A DNA stretch of 6,827 nucleotides from UBA6065 sp038063975 (GTDB lineage Bacteria > Patescibacteriota > Minisyncoccia > Phycocordibacterales > UBA6065): contig JBBTTY010000006.1 of the NCBI GenBank assembly GCA_038063975.1, positions 1 to 6,827 of the forward strand. The letters are read 5' to 3'. Made by a program: the position numbers and the translations under genes. Of the stretch, positions 1-5,543 are shown piece after piece (the first letter of the stretch is position 1; every line of letters begins with the position of its first letter). Below the pieces are notes generated by a model. It was given only the letters and a program-made list of their open reading frames with translations. It was not told the origin of the DNA and searched no databases.

Positions 1-67
1 TATTTTTCCCATATATACCAATTATATGAGTTGCATTTCAAACAAGAATTTTCAAGTCGTGTGTTAA

Positions 68-84
68 ATAGATATAGTATCTAT
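68..84. promoter_or_regulatory. short inverted repeat upstream of the lipoprotein gene
   Basis: ATAGATA and TATCTAT form perfect 7-bp arms around a TAG spacer, 35 nt before the start codon at 120. It lies in an AT-rich stretch (1-119) where such repeats arise easily. It could be an operator or overlap a weak -10 (TATAGT at 73-78), but no convincing -35 is visible. I see no gene in 1-119. Confidence 0.25.
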
Positions 85-119
85 CACATACGTCCTACGT
101 TCATCAAAAGTCTTACGCC

Positions 120-743
120 ATGAATACAAAAACGGTTAGCTTTGCGATGATCCGCACGATCGTCGCTCTCCTCGGAGGGTTCGCTCTCCTGTTAGTCAGT
201 GGTTGTGCTACGTCCTACCAGGCGCAAATCATCACCCGTCGGCTCGACCAGACCGACGAAACGGTGAAACAAATTGCCCAAACCCAAGTTGCGCAGGGTC
301 AGCAAATCGGGACCTTGATCGGCGCAGTTACCCAACTCAGTCAGACGGCACAAGCCGGGATTGAGTCGAACAATCAAAAGCTCCAGGAATTGGCGGCAGT
401 AATGCCCACCCGTACTCTGGCTACTGGTAAGGTGGGGATTGTTAAACCGGCACCATCGATGGCGGTCGTTCGAAAGACCGTTACGATCATGCCCGGCGAT
501 CAGAGCGGGCCAAAGTTCACGGTGGATCAAGTTCGGCGGGGTGAGGTTGATTTATCTACACTCACAGGAGTTATGGTCAATAACTACCTGCCCGGCAGGG
601 TCCTTCCCATCACTCGGAGCGTTAACCAGAAGGATTATGCTTTCACGGACGAAGGCAACCTGATCCAGTTCTGGCTCGATGACAAGGCCGTATTGCCCGC
701 AGGCACCACGGCGCCCACGGAACTGATTATTACGTGGAAATAG
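120..743 (+). CDS. putative lipoprotein with Gln-rich coiled coil, function unknown
   Basis: This 207-residue protein has a hydrophobic signal helix (about residues 11-26) ending in a lipobox V-S-G-C with the lipidation cysteine at 29, so it should be anchored to the outer face of the membrane. Residues 35-93 are polar, rich in Gln, Thr and Ala, and look like a coiled coil or long helix. Residues about 118-207 look like a compact strand-rich domain that I do not recognise. No Shine-Dalgarno is visible before the ATG at 120; Met10 (147) would give a shorter, more usual signal peptide and is a real alternative start. Sampled lines of the gene run at about 55-65% GC, clearly richer than most genes to the right (roughly 40-45% in sampled lines), which hints at separate origin. 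It has its own terminator and converges on the next gene, so it is a single-gene transcription unit. The call as a gene is secure; the function is unknown. Confidence 0.8.
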   Translation: MNTKTVSFAMIRTIVALLGGFALLLVSGCATSYQAQIITRRLDQTDETVKQIAQTQVAQGQQIGTLIGAVTQLSQTAQAGIESNNQKLQELAAVMPTRTLATGKVGIVKPAPSMAVVRKTVTIMPGDQSGPKFTVDQVRRGEVDLSTLTGVMVNNYLPGRVLPITRSVNQKDYAFTDEGNLIQFWLDDKAVLPAGTTAPTELIITWK

Positions 744-766
744 CATCGCAGAAATGCAGGATGCGG

Positions 767-794
767 GGCGCTCGATTATTCGAGCGCCTTTTTT
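767..794 (+). terminator. intrinsic terminator of the lipoprotein gene
   Basis: A perfect 9-bp stem (GGCGCTCGA with TCGAGCGCC) closes a TTAT loop and is followed directly by six T residues (789-794). It begins 23 nt after the stop codon at 741-743. In the other direction the stem is not followed by a T run, so it should act mainly on plus-strand transcripts. Confidence 0.9.
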
Positions 795-806
795 GTAACC
801 AAAACT

Positions 807-1253
807 CTATTGAATCAAAGTTTTACCTTTATTTAATATAGTTGAACCAGATGTATCCAGACCAAATGTATTATTGAGAATATTTACAAAGCCCCATATA
901 GATATCATGACAAACAAAGCAATAATACCGTGATATATAGTTTTCTTGGCCTCCTCTCTCTTTTCCTCGCTGGACGTCATTTGAAAGGCACCCCAAACAA
1001 TATAAACGACCGATGCCGCCATCATCAGATATATGATGTTATTAAAAAGTCCACTGATACAGGTAACTAGGGCGGTCACACCCTGACTACTGATTTGTTT
1101 ACATGAACCAAGGCTGGCAGAGGACGGATTACTAACATCGGGAACTGGTGGCAAAAACGCTGAAGCAATCATAGGCAAAAAGGCCAGATAGAGATATGTG
1201 AGCAAAATTGAAGCAATAAAAGCCTTTTTGAAACCTACAAATTGTCGTGACAT
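807..1253 (-). CDS. T4SS pilin-like (TrbC/VirB2-like) two-helix membrane protein
   Basis: This 148-residue protein has an N-terminal signal helix (about 9-32, likely cleavage after A-S-A at 32), a short exported stretch with Cys51 and Cys65, a first membrane helix (about 70-91), a charged loop S-S-E-E-K-R-E-E-A-K-K (95-104), and a second membrane helix (107-127) with the core M-I-S-I-W-G-F-V-N-I-L. Two helices joined by a short charged loop after a signal peptide is the layout of T4SS pilins (VirB2/TrbC type), and proteins of this size and pattern are common in Patescibacteria. About 45 of 63 residues of the two-helix core match the next gene, so the two are tandem paralogues. Both keep a cysteine pair 14 residues apart, probably a disulfide outside the membrane. 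The ATG at 1253 has no Shine-Dalgarno. The 143-nt gap to the next gene suggests its own promoter. Whether it polymerises into a pilus cannot be told from sequence. Confidence 0.8.
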   Translation of the reverse strand: MSRQFVGFKKAFIASILLTYLYLAFLPMIASAFLPPVPDVSNPSSASLGSCKQISSQGVTALVTCISGLFNNIIYLMMAASVVYIVWGAFQMTSSEEKREEAKKTIYHGIIALFVMISIWGFVNILNNTFGLDTSGSTILNKGKTLIQ

Positions 1254-1335
1254 AGCTGACGTATAAATTACTTATAAATACTTTCTCAAAGCTCCATATA
1301 TTATATACTCAAATGCTTTTTGTATATAGAAGAAC

Positions 1336-1343
1336 TATCCCCA
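1336..1343. repeat. TATCCCCA intergenic octamer, copy 1
   Basis: TATCCCCA on the plus strand (TGGGGATA on the minus strand), lying in the 143-nt gap 1254-1396 between the two minus-strand pilin-like genes, 82 nt upstream of the start at 1253. No clear promoter hexamer pair was found in this gap; a TATAAT occurs on the minus strand at 1300-1305 without a matching -35. Confidence 0.4.
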
Positions 1344-1396
1344 CTTTTTATCTTCATTTGGATCAATCAGTAGGCATCTTTTTGTACCTTTTCTTT

Positions 1397-1828
1397 TTAT
1401 GGAGAACGGAAACTTGGTGGAGTTATAGGATTGGCGCTTAAATTAAATGTACTATTGAGAATATTTACAAATCCCCAAATTGATATCATGGCAAAAACAC
1501 CTATAATGCCATAATAAATCATTTGTTTGCCGGTCTCTCTCTTTTCTTCATTTGAAGTCATAAGGAACGCGCCATATACAACATATACAACCGTAACGGC
1601 TATCATGAGATAGATAAGATTATTGAAAATACTAACTATGCACTTTACCACTCCATCGAGGCCTGTTGTTTTTATCGTGGTACAACTGGAGATCGAAGGT
1701 GCTCCTGTAGCAGTGGGTGAACTAGGAGCAGGTTGGGCAGAAACAAAAAGAGGCATTGATCCGACAGCAATGAAAGCGATGATAAACAAAGTGAAAACGA
1801 TCTTATGTAATGAAGACACTTTTTTCAT
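1397..1828 (-). CDS. T4SS pilin-like two-helix membrane protein, tandem paralogue
   Basis: Read from the ATG at 1828 this is a 143-residue protein: a lysine-led signal peptide (cleavage likely after V-S-A at 31), a Pro/Ser/Thr/Ala linker (32-48), Cys49 and Cys63, a membrane helix (about 69-90), the loop T-S-N-E-E-K-R-E (91-98), and a second helix (104-124) with M-I-S-I-W-G-F-V-N-I-L. The architecture and the cysteine spacing match the gene at 807-1253, from which it probably arose by duplication or the reverse. A longer reading from TTG at 1852 adds eight residues; I prefer 1828 because M-K-K is a normal signal peptide start and the extra residues add nothing. The start codon sits inside a perfect palindrome (1818-1842), which may control translation or transcription. 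It is divergent from the methyltransferase gene, 89 nt away. Confidence 0.8.
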   Translation of the reverse strand: MKKVSSLHKIVFTLFIIAFIAVGSMPLFVSAQPAPSSPTATGAPSISSCTTIKTTGLDGVVKCIVSIFNNLIYLMIAVTVVYVVYGAFLMTSNEEKRETGKQMIYYGIIGVFAMISIWGFVNILNSTFNLSANPITPPSFRSP

Positions 1829-1842
1829 AGTATGAAAAAAGT
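1818..1842. promoter_or_regulatory. perfect 12-bp-arm palindrome over a pilin gene start codon
   Basis: ACTTTTTTCATA (1818-1829) and TATGAAAAAAGT (1831-1842) are exact reverse complements around a single G. The minus-strand start codon (1826-1828) lies in one arm and a -10-like TATACT (minus strand, 1840-1845) overlaps the other. It could be an operator, or in RNA a 10-bp, mostly A-U stem that hides the start codon. The symmetry is certain; the role is inferred. Confidence 0.6.
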
Positions 1843-1874
1843 ATACACCCAAACCTTTTTTCTATCTATAAAGG

Positions 1875-1882
1875 TATCCCCA
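1875..1882. repeat. TATCCCCA intergenic octamer, copy 2
   Basis: TATCCCCA in the divergent gap 1829-1917. It lies 22 nt before the -10 hexamer of the plus-strand promoter at 1902-1910, roughly where a -35 or activator site would be, and 46 nt before the minus-strand pilin start. Confidence 0.45.
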
Positions 1883-1901
1883 ATTCCCGATATTCTTTTT
1901 C

Positions 1902-1910
1902 TGCTATAAT
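1902..1910 (+). promoter_or_regulatory. extended -10 promoter for the methyltransferase gene, probably leaderless
   Basis: TGCTATAAT is a perfect extended -10 element (TGnTATAAT). No good -35 is seen 16-18 nt upstream, which is usual for this promoter class. The expected transcription start, about 7 nt downstream, falls at or next to the ATG at 1918, so the mRNA should have little or no 5' leader; this agrees with the absence of a Shine-Dalgarno sequence. Confidence 0.65.
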
Positions 1911-1917
1911 TCATGGT

Positions 1918-2445
1918 ATGTTCAGTGACCCTCGACACAATATAGAACAGCTTGGATTGTCAGATGGAGCGATTGTTGCTGATTTTGGAGCTGGTTCTGG
2001 TTTTTATAGTCTGGAAGCGGGTCTGGCTGTGGCTCCGACCGGCAAGGTCTATGCCATTGATGCACAAAAAGAATTACTCGAACGTTTGAAGAAAGAAGCA
2101 AAAGAACATCACATCAAAAATATAGAAATTATTGCCGGCGATCTGGAAAAACTGGGTGGATCGAAACTGCGCGAAGGTTCGTGCGATGTGGTTATCGCTT
2201 CAAACATTCTATTTATGATAGGGGACAAGAAAAATTTTCTCTTGGAAGCGTGTAGAGTTCTCAAAGCAAAAGGCAGACTTCTCATCATAGATTGGGCGGC
2301 GTCTTTTTCTCAAATGGGTCCTCATCCCACGCATGTTTTTTACAAGGACGATGCTCTGAAGTTGGCGCGGGAAACAGGTTTTGCCTTTGATAGGGAAATA
2401 CATACTGGAGCTCATCATTATGGTATAATTTTCCGCAAACAATAA
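1918..2445 (+). CDS. class I SAM-dependent methyltransferase
   Basis: This 175-residue cytoplasmic protein has the Rossmann-type methyltransferase motifs in order: motif I A-D-F-G-A-G-S-G-F-Y (21-30) for SAM binding, an acidic residue at the end of strand 2 (A-I-D, Asp48) for the ribose, A-G-D (73-75), motif IV C-D-V-V-I-A-S-N (89-96), and the helix-strand E-A-C-R-V-L-K-A-K-G-R-L-L-I-I-D-W (110-126). It is shorter than the UbiE/COQ5 group but resembles it around these motifs. The substrate cannot be read from the sequence; the N-terminal S-D-P-R-H-N-I-E-Q-L-G-L stretch right before motif I leaves no room for an extra domain. It is driven by the extended -10 at 1902-1910, and its own 3' end holds a second promoter for the next gene. 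The link to the pilin-like genes may be only positional. Confidence 0.9.
   Translation: MFSDPRHNIEQLGLSDGAIVADFGAGSGFYSLEAGLAVAPTGKVYAIDAQKELLERLKKEAKEHHIKNIEIIAGDLEKLGGSKLREGSCDVVIASNILFMIGDKKNFLLEACRVLKAKGRLLIIDWAASFSQMGPHPTHVFYKDDALKLARETGFAFDREIHTGAHHYGIIFRKQ
2421..2429 (+). promoter_or_regulatory. extended -10 promoter inside the 3' end of the methyltransferase gene
   Basis: TGGTATAAT fits the extended -10 consensus exactly and is identical to the element at 4819-4827. The expected start, near 2436, gives a leader of about 40 nt for the solute-binding protein gene at 2476. It also encodes residues Y-G-I-I, so the match could be chance; position and repetition favour a real promoter. Confidence 0.5.
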
Positions 2446-2455
2446 TCTCTGCATA

Positions 2456-2477
2456 TCATATAAAATTCATATAAAAT
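2456..2477. repeat. abutting 11-bp direct repeat at the solute-binding protein start
   Basis: TCATATAAAAT occurs twice in a row (2456-2466 and 2467-2477), the second copy running into the ATG at 2476. Eleven base pairs is about one helical turn, so both copies face the same side of the DNA. There is no Shine-Dalgarno here. Confidence 0.5.
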
Positions 2478-3762
2478 GTCGCGATTTCAACTCATATTTA
2501 CAGGAATACTCATCGTCCTCGGAGTGGCAGGAGCCGTACTCTTTGCTGTCGCTAGAAATCAGGGGAGCGCCAGCGCACCGGCCCTCATCATATGGGGTAC
2601 TTTGGACGAACGTCTAGTTTCTGATTTTTTGGCGAAAATTTCTGTAGACTACAGAGATACAATCAATGTCTCTTATGTGGGAAGAGATCCGGCGGCTTTT
2701 GAATCAGATCTCATTTCTGCTCTGGCGCGCGGGCAGGGCCCTGATATGGTTTTGCTTCCGCAGGATCTCATTTTAAAACAACTCGACAAATTTTATATCA
2801 TTCCATACGAAAGTTATTCGGCGCGTCTATTCAAAGATTCATTTATACAAGAGGGAGAATTATATATGGTTTCGAACGGTATAGTCGGTTTGCCTTTCTC
2901 TGTCGACCCTCTGGTCATGTATTGGAACAGAGATATATTTTCAAATGCCGGCATAACTAATCCACCTAGTTCATGGACTGAATTTTTCGGTCTAGTTCCA
3001 CGGCTCACCAAAAAAGACCAGAATGGAAACATAACCCAGAGCATGATTGCTTTCGGAGAAGTGCGTAATATCTCTCATGCAAAAGATATCGTCGCTATAC
3101 TCACTATGCAAGCCGGCAATCCGATTGTTTCTTCTACTGATGATGGTTTTAAGAGCAATCTGGCAGATCGAGGGGCGTCTGGTCTAGTACCTGCCGAAGA
3201 AGCAGTTTCTTTCTTTACTGAATTTTCTAATCCGGTAAAGACATCATATTCCTGGAATCGGGCTTTTTCTCTGGATCGCACTCTGTTTTTGGCAGGCAGG
3301 CTAGCTCTCTATTTCGGCTATGGCAGTGAATTGTCCGCATTGCGCAATGCCAATCCGAATCTCAATTTTGATGTGGCTATGATGCCCCAAGCAGAAGGCA
3401 ATAGAATGACCTTTGGTAAAATGAATGCCATCGCTCTCCTGAAAACTTCTCCTAATGTAGGACCTGCATACATCGCTGCCACCACACTGACGAGTAAGCC
3501 TCTGCAGACCGAATGGTTAGCAGGTGGAGGTTTTCCGCCGGTCAGGAGAGATATGTTGCGCACCATACCATCCGATGCCTTCCAATCGGTAATTTACCAG
3601 AGCGCTCTCATCTCTCGTGCTTGGCTTGACCCATATCGCGAAGCCACAGATGGCACTTTTATGCGTCTCATAGAAAACGTCACATCAGGTAAATTACGCA
3701 TTTCCGAATCTGTAAACGAAGCTAATTTGGAGCTCGGCAACCTACTCCGGGGCAATATATGA
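2476..3762 (+). CDS. membrane-anchored family 1 extracellular solute-binding protein
   Basis: This 428-residue protein resembles the sugar-type (MalE/UgpB, SBP family 1) binding proteins of ABC importers. Visible family features are the first lobe strand A-L-I-I-W-G (36-41), G-Q-G-P-D-M-V-L-L (87-95), the hinge region L-P-F-S-V-D-P-L-V-M-Y-W-N (139-151) followed by P-P-S-S-W-T-E-F (163-170), the second lobe F-L-A-G-R-L-A-L-Y-F-G-Y-G (271-283), and G-G-F-P-P-V-R (351-357). Residues 5-26 form a single hydrophobic helix with no lipobox cysteine, so it is probably held in the membrane by an uncleaved anchor, with the binding domain outside. No permease or ATPase gene is visible. Its stop codon overlaps the next pilin-like gene by ATGA, so the two are co-translated. 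That suggests a role as a surface receptor, or ligand capture for the pilin-like assembly, rather than ordinary import; this is inference. Confidence 0.88.
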   Translation: MSRFQLIFTGILIVLGVAGAVLFAVARNQGSASAPALIIWGTLDERLVSDFLAKISVDYRDTINVSYVGRDPAAFESDLISALARGQGPDMVLLPQDLILKQLDKFYIIPYESYSARLFKDSFIQEGELYMVSNGIVGLPFSVDPLVMYWNRDIFSNAGITNPPSSWTEFFGLVPRLTKKDQNGNITQSMIAFGEVRNISHAKDIVAILTMQAGNPIVSSTDDGFKSNLADRGASGLVPAEEAVSFFTEFSNPVKTSYSWNRAFSLDRTLFLAGRLALYFGYGSELSALRNANPNLNFDVAMMPQAEGNRMTFGKMNAIALLKTSPNVGPAYIAATTLTSKPLQTEWLAGGGFPPVRRDMLRTIPSDAFQSVIYQSALISRAWLDPYREATDGTFMRLIENVTSGKLRISESVNEANLELGNLLRGNI

Positions 3763-4349
3763 AATATGAAATGAAGAAAATTAATATTTTAAAGATTACC
3801 GGTTTAATTTTTGTCACTTTTTTTATTGTCGTGATTGTGGCTACAATCAGAGTTTCGACGTTTGATATAGGACACACTGTTTTTGCCCAAGGCACTCCAG
3901 CGACATTACAAACCAATCCCGCAAATCCGCCGACAGCGGATGGGGGAGTAGGATCCAATGTTCCGACAAATCCGAGGTTTCAACTCGTTTCGTGTGATGG
4001 AGTACAAAAATACTTGAAAGACGCCAAGGGAAACGTAACAACAACTTTGGATCCAAATAGCAAAGAATGTGATTACGAACAACTCGTTAAAACTGTTTCC
4101 AGACTCATCCAATTCGCTCTCTATATTCTCATTCCTATAGTTTTGGGTATGATTATTTATGTCGGATTCGCATATCTCACTTCCGGTGGCGATTCAGCCA
4201 AACTCTCCAGAGCAAAAGGCATGATTAAACCATTGCTCATAGGTATATTTCTCATATTTGCGGCGTGGCTCATCGTTTATACTTTTCTAGACAAACTACT
4301 CGTTGACGATTTAAAAAGGAATATAGTGCCCACAAGTATAAAATCATAA
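3759..4349 (+). CDS. T4SS pilin-like membrane protein with long exported linker
   Basis: At 196 residues this is the longest of the six pilin-like proteins. It has a signal helix (about 10-30, possible cleavage after V-F-A at 43), a Pro/Asn/Thr/Gly-rich linker (45-72), an exported part with Cys79 and Cys104, a membrane helix (about 117-140), the loop T-S-G-G-D-S-A-K-L-S-R-A-K-G (141-154), and a second helix (about 156-177). The G-G-D...K-L...A-K loop groups it with the next gene rather than with the M-I-S-x-W-G members. Its ATG overlaps the stop of the solute-binding protein gene (ATGA, 3759-3762), a sign of coupled translation. Met5 (3771) begins a cleaner M-K-K signal peptide and is a possible alternative start. 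No Shine-Dalgarno is clear at either. Confidence 0.8.
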   Translation: MKYEMKKINILKITGLIFVTFFIVVIVATIRVSTFDIGHTVFAQGTPATLQTNPANPPTADGGVGSNVPTNPRFQLVSCDGVQKYLKDAKGNVTTTLDPNSKECDYEQLVKTVSRLIQFALYILIPIVLGMIIYVGFAYLTSGGDSAKLSRAKGMIKPLLIGIFLIFAAWLIVYTFLDKLLVDDLKRNIVPTSIKS

Positions 4350-4354
4350 TAATT

Positions 4355-4780
4355 ATGAACATAAAAAAAATATTCTCTCTAATACTTCTGCTCGCTTTGT
4401 TTAGTCCGGTTTTTGTTCATGCCGCTTTGGCGGGGGTGGAGTGTAATAACACTGGATCGATTACAGGTAATGGATCAGGAACTGTTGTAGGTAATGCCGG
4501 TCCAAATTCTGGCGGTCTCACAAATCCCGTTCAGGGCGTACCAAGCATCGCCTGTCTCTTCTACAGAATCGTGGATTTTGTCATGAGTTTGAGTTATGTG
4601 GTCATAGCTTTCTTTTTGCTTCTTTCTGGTTTTAAATTTGTTACAGCACAGGGAAGTGATGAAAAACTGACAGATGCAAAGAAAACTTTTTGGTATACAG
4701 TCATAGGCGCTCTGATTTTGATAGGCGCAAATACGATCATTCAGGTTGTCCAAGGTATTATCAAGGGCATACAGAGCTAA
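4355..4780 (+). CDS. T4SS pilin-like membrane protein with Gly/Asn-rich N-terminal part
   Basis: This 141-residue protein has a clear signal peptide (M-N-I-K-K start, cleavage likely after V-H-A at 23), a Gly/Asn/Ser-rich stretch (31-54) between Cys30 and Cys67, a membrane helix (about 72-96), the loop A-Q-G-S-D-E-K-L-T-D-A-K-K (98-110), and a second helix (about 112-133). The G-S-D-E-K-L...A-K loop and the I-G-A-L-I-L-I-G-A pattern in helix 2 place it with the gene before it. It starts 5 nt after that gene's stop (gap TAATT), without a Shine-Dalgarno, so it is in the same operon as the solute-binding protein. The Cys30-Cys67 pair could close a glycine-rich exported loop. It ends 90 nt before the next gene. 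Confidence 0.82.
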   Translation: MNIKKIFSLILLLALFSPVFVHAALAGVECNNTGSITGNGSGTVVGNAGPNSGGLTNPVQGVPSIACLFYRIVDFVMSLSYVVIAFFLLLSGFKFVTAQGSDEKLTDAKKTFWYTVIGALILIGANTIIQVVQGIIKGIQS

Positions 4781-4785
4781 ATCGT

Positions 4786-4793
4786 TATCCCCA
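4786..4793. repeat. TATCCCCA intergenic octamer, copy 3
   Basis: TATCCCCA just after the stop codon of the preceding pilin-like gene (4778-4780) and 28 nt before the -10 hexamer at 4822-4827. With the preceding T it reads TTATCCCCA, one base away from the DnaA box form TTATCCACA. Confidence 0.45.
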
Positions 4794-4818
4794 CGTCCTT
4801 TATTTGATCTTTTTTTAC

Positions 4819-4827
4819 TGGTATAAT
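4819..4827 (+). promoter_or_regulatory. extended -10 promoter for the last two pilin-like genes
   Basis: TGGTATAAT is a perfect extended -10 in the 90-nt gap between pilin-like genes. The expected start is near 4834, giving a leader of about 37 nt that holds a loose inverted repeat (CGTAAA 4834-4839 with TTTACG 4864-4869) but no Shine-Dalgarno. It lets the genes at 4871 and 5239 be expressed apart from the upstream operon. Confidence 0.65.
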
Positions 4828-4870
4828 ACAGAGCGTAAAGCAGTATTATTTAACAAATTAATTTTTACGT

Positions 4871-5233
4871 ATGAAAAAATTCAGTTATTTTGCAGCTCTA
4901 TCGCTCGCTTTTCCTCTCTCGGCGGGGGCGGCGATTAACACCGTTTGGGATATTTTTGGTTTTGTAAAGAGAATTCTCGATGCGGCTCTACCTCTGATTA
5001 TCGCTATCGCTGTCGTCTGGTTCATCTGGGGCATATTCATGTATGTCGTGGCGATAGATGATGAGAAAAAGAAAGCCGCAAAAGACAAAATCATTTACGG
5101 CATCGTCGGTCTCTTCATCATGATTTCTGTCTGGGGTCTGGTAAATATTCTCGTCAGAACATTCGGTTTGAGCAATACCGGTCCTGGAACCATCGTCAGT
5201 CCTCTACCTACAATTCCTGGCGCTACTAATTAA
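4871..5233 (+). CDS. T4SS pilin-like two-helix membrane protein, cysteine-free
   Basis: This 120-residue protein is the compact form of the family: signal peptide (cleavage likely after A-G-A at 20), almost no exported linker, a membrane helix (about 38-61), the loop D-D-E-K-K-K-A-A-K-D-K (63-73), a second helix (75-96) with M-I-S-V-W-G-L-V-N-I-L, and a Pro/Gly/Thr tail (101-120). The second helix closely matches those of the two minus-strand paralogues, but there are no cysteines, so the exported disulfide is not part of this member. Its length and layout come closest to a classical VirB2/TrbC pilin. The ATG lies behind the extended -10 promoter at 4819 and no Shine-Dalgarno is visible. It is 5 nt from the next gene and probably co-transcribed with it. 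Confidence 0.82.
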   Translation: MKKFSYFAALSLAFPLSAGAAINTVWDIFGFVKRILDAALPLIIAIAVVWFIWGIFMYVVAIDDEKKKAAKDKIIYGIVGLFIMISVWGLVNILVRTFGLSNTGPGTIVSPLPTIPGATN

Positions 5234-5238
5234 ATATA

Positions 5239-5514
5239 ATGGAATTATTGGCTGCTACGAACGCTTTGGATCTTCCTGTCGTCAAAAAGCTTTTTACTCT
5301 GGTCGTAGATCCTATCGTTCGGCTTCTGTTTGCGGCCGCTATATTCTATTTTGTTTATGGTGTATTCAAATTCATAAAAGACAAAACTTCTGGTGAGAGC
5401 GCTGATATTGCCCAAGGTGCCAATCATGTTCTCTGGAGTACCGTAGGCATATTCATCATGATATCGGTGTGGGGGATCATAGCAATACTGCGTAGTACGA
5501 TTGGAGTTCGTTAG
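5239..5514 (+). CDS. minimal T4SS pilin-like two-helix protein lacking a signal peptide
   Basis: This 91-residue protein keeps only the two-helix core: helix 1 about 24-44, a loop K-D-K-T-S-G-E-S-A-D-I-A-Q-G (47-60), and helix 2 about 66-85 with M-I-S-V-W-G-I-I-A-I-L. It lacks the signal peptide and linker of its relatives; the N-terminus M-E-L-L-A-A-T-N-A-L is only mildly hydrophobic. The core pattern shows it is the same family. It may insert as a plain membrane hairpin, serve as a partner subunit, or be a shortened copy. It follows the preceding gene by 5 nt (gap ATATA) with no Shine-Dalgarno. After its stop the only candidate terminator on this strand is the hairpin at 5547-5577. Confidence 0.75.
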   Translation: MELLAATNALDLPVVKKLFTLVVDPIVRLLFAAAIFYFVYGVFKFIKDKTSGESADIAQGANHVLWSTVGIFIMISVWGIIAILRSTIGVR

Positions 5515-5543
5515 GAAATAAAATAGAAAATAAAACAGGCAAG

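Noticed and set aside
192..530. Minus-strand reading frame of 112 codons inside the lipoprotein gene
   Set aside because: It is a shadow of a GC-rich gene with a clear lipobox and terminator on the plus strand; the protein is Arg/Cys/His-rich with no domain.
1829..1852. Upstream TTG start (1852) for the minus-strand pilin-like gene
   Set aside because: It adds eight residues before an otherwise normal M-K-K signal peptide, and the nearby purine run is only about 1 nt from the TTG.
1832..1909. A 25-codon plus-strand reading frame starting in the palindrome, before the methyltransferase gene
   Set aside because: Its ATG-AAA-AAA start only mirrors the minus-strand start through the palindrome; the frame has no Shine-Dalgarno, a low-complexity sequence and stops at the -10 element.
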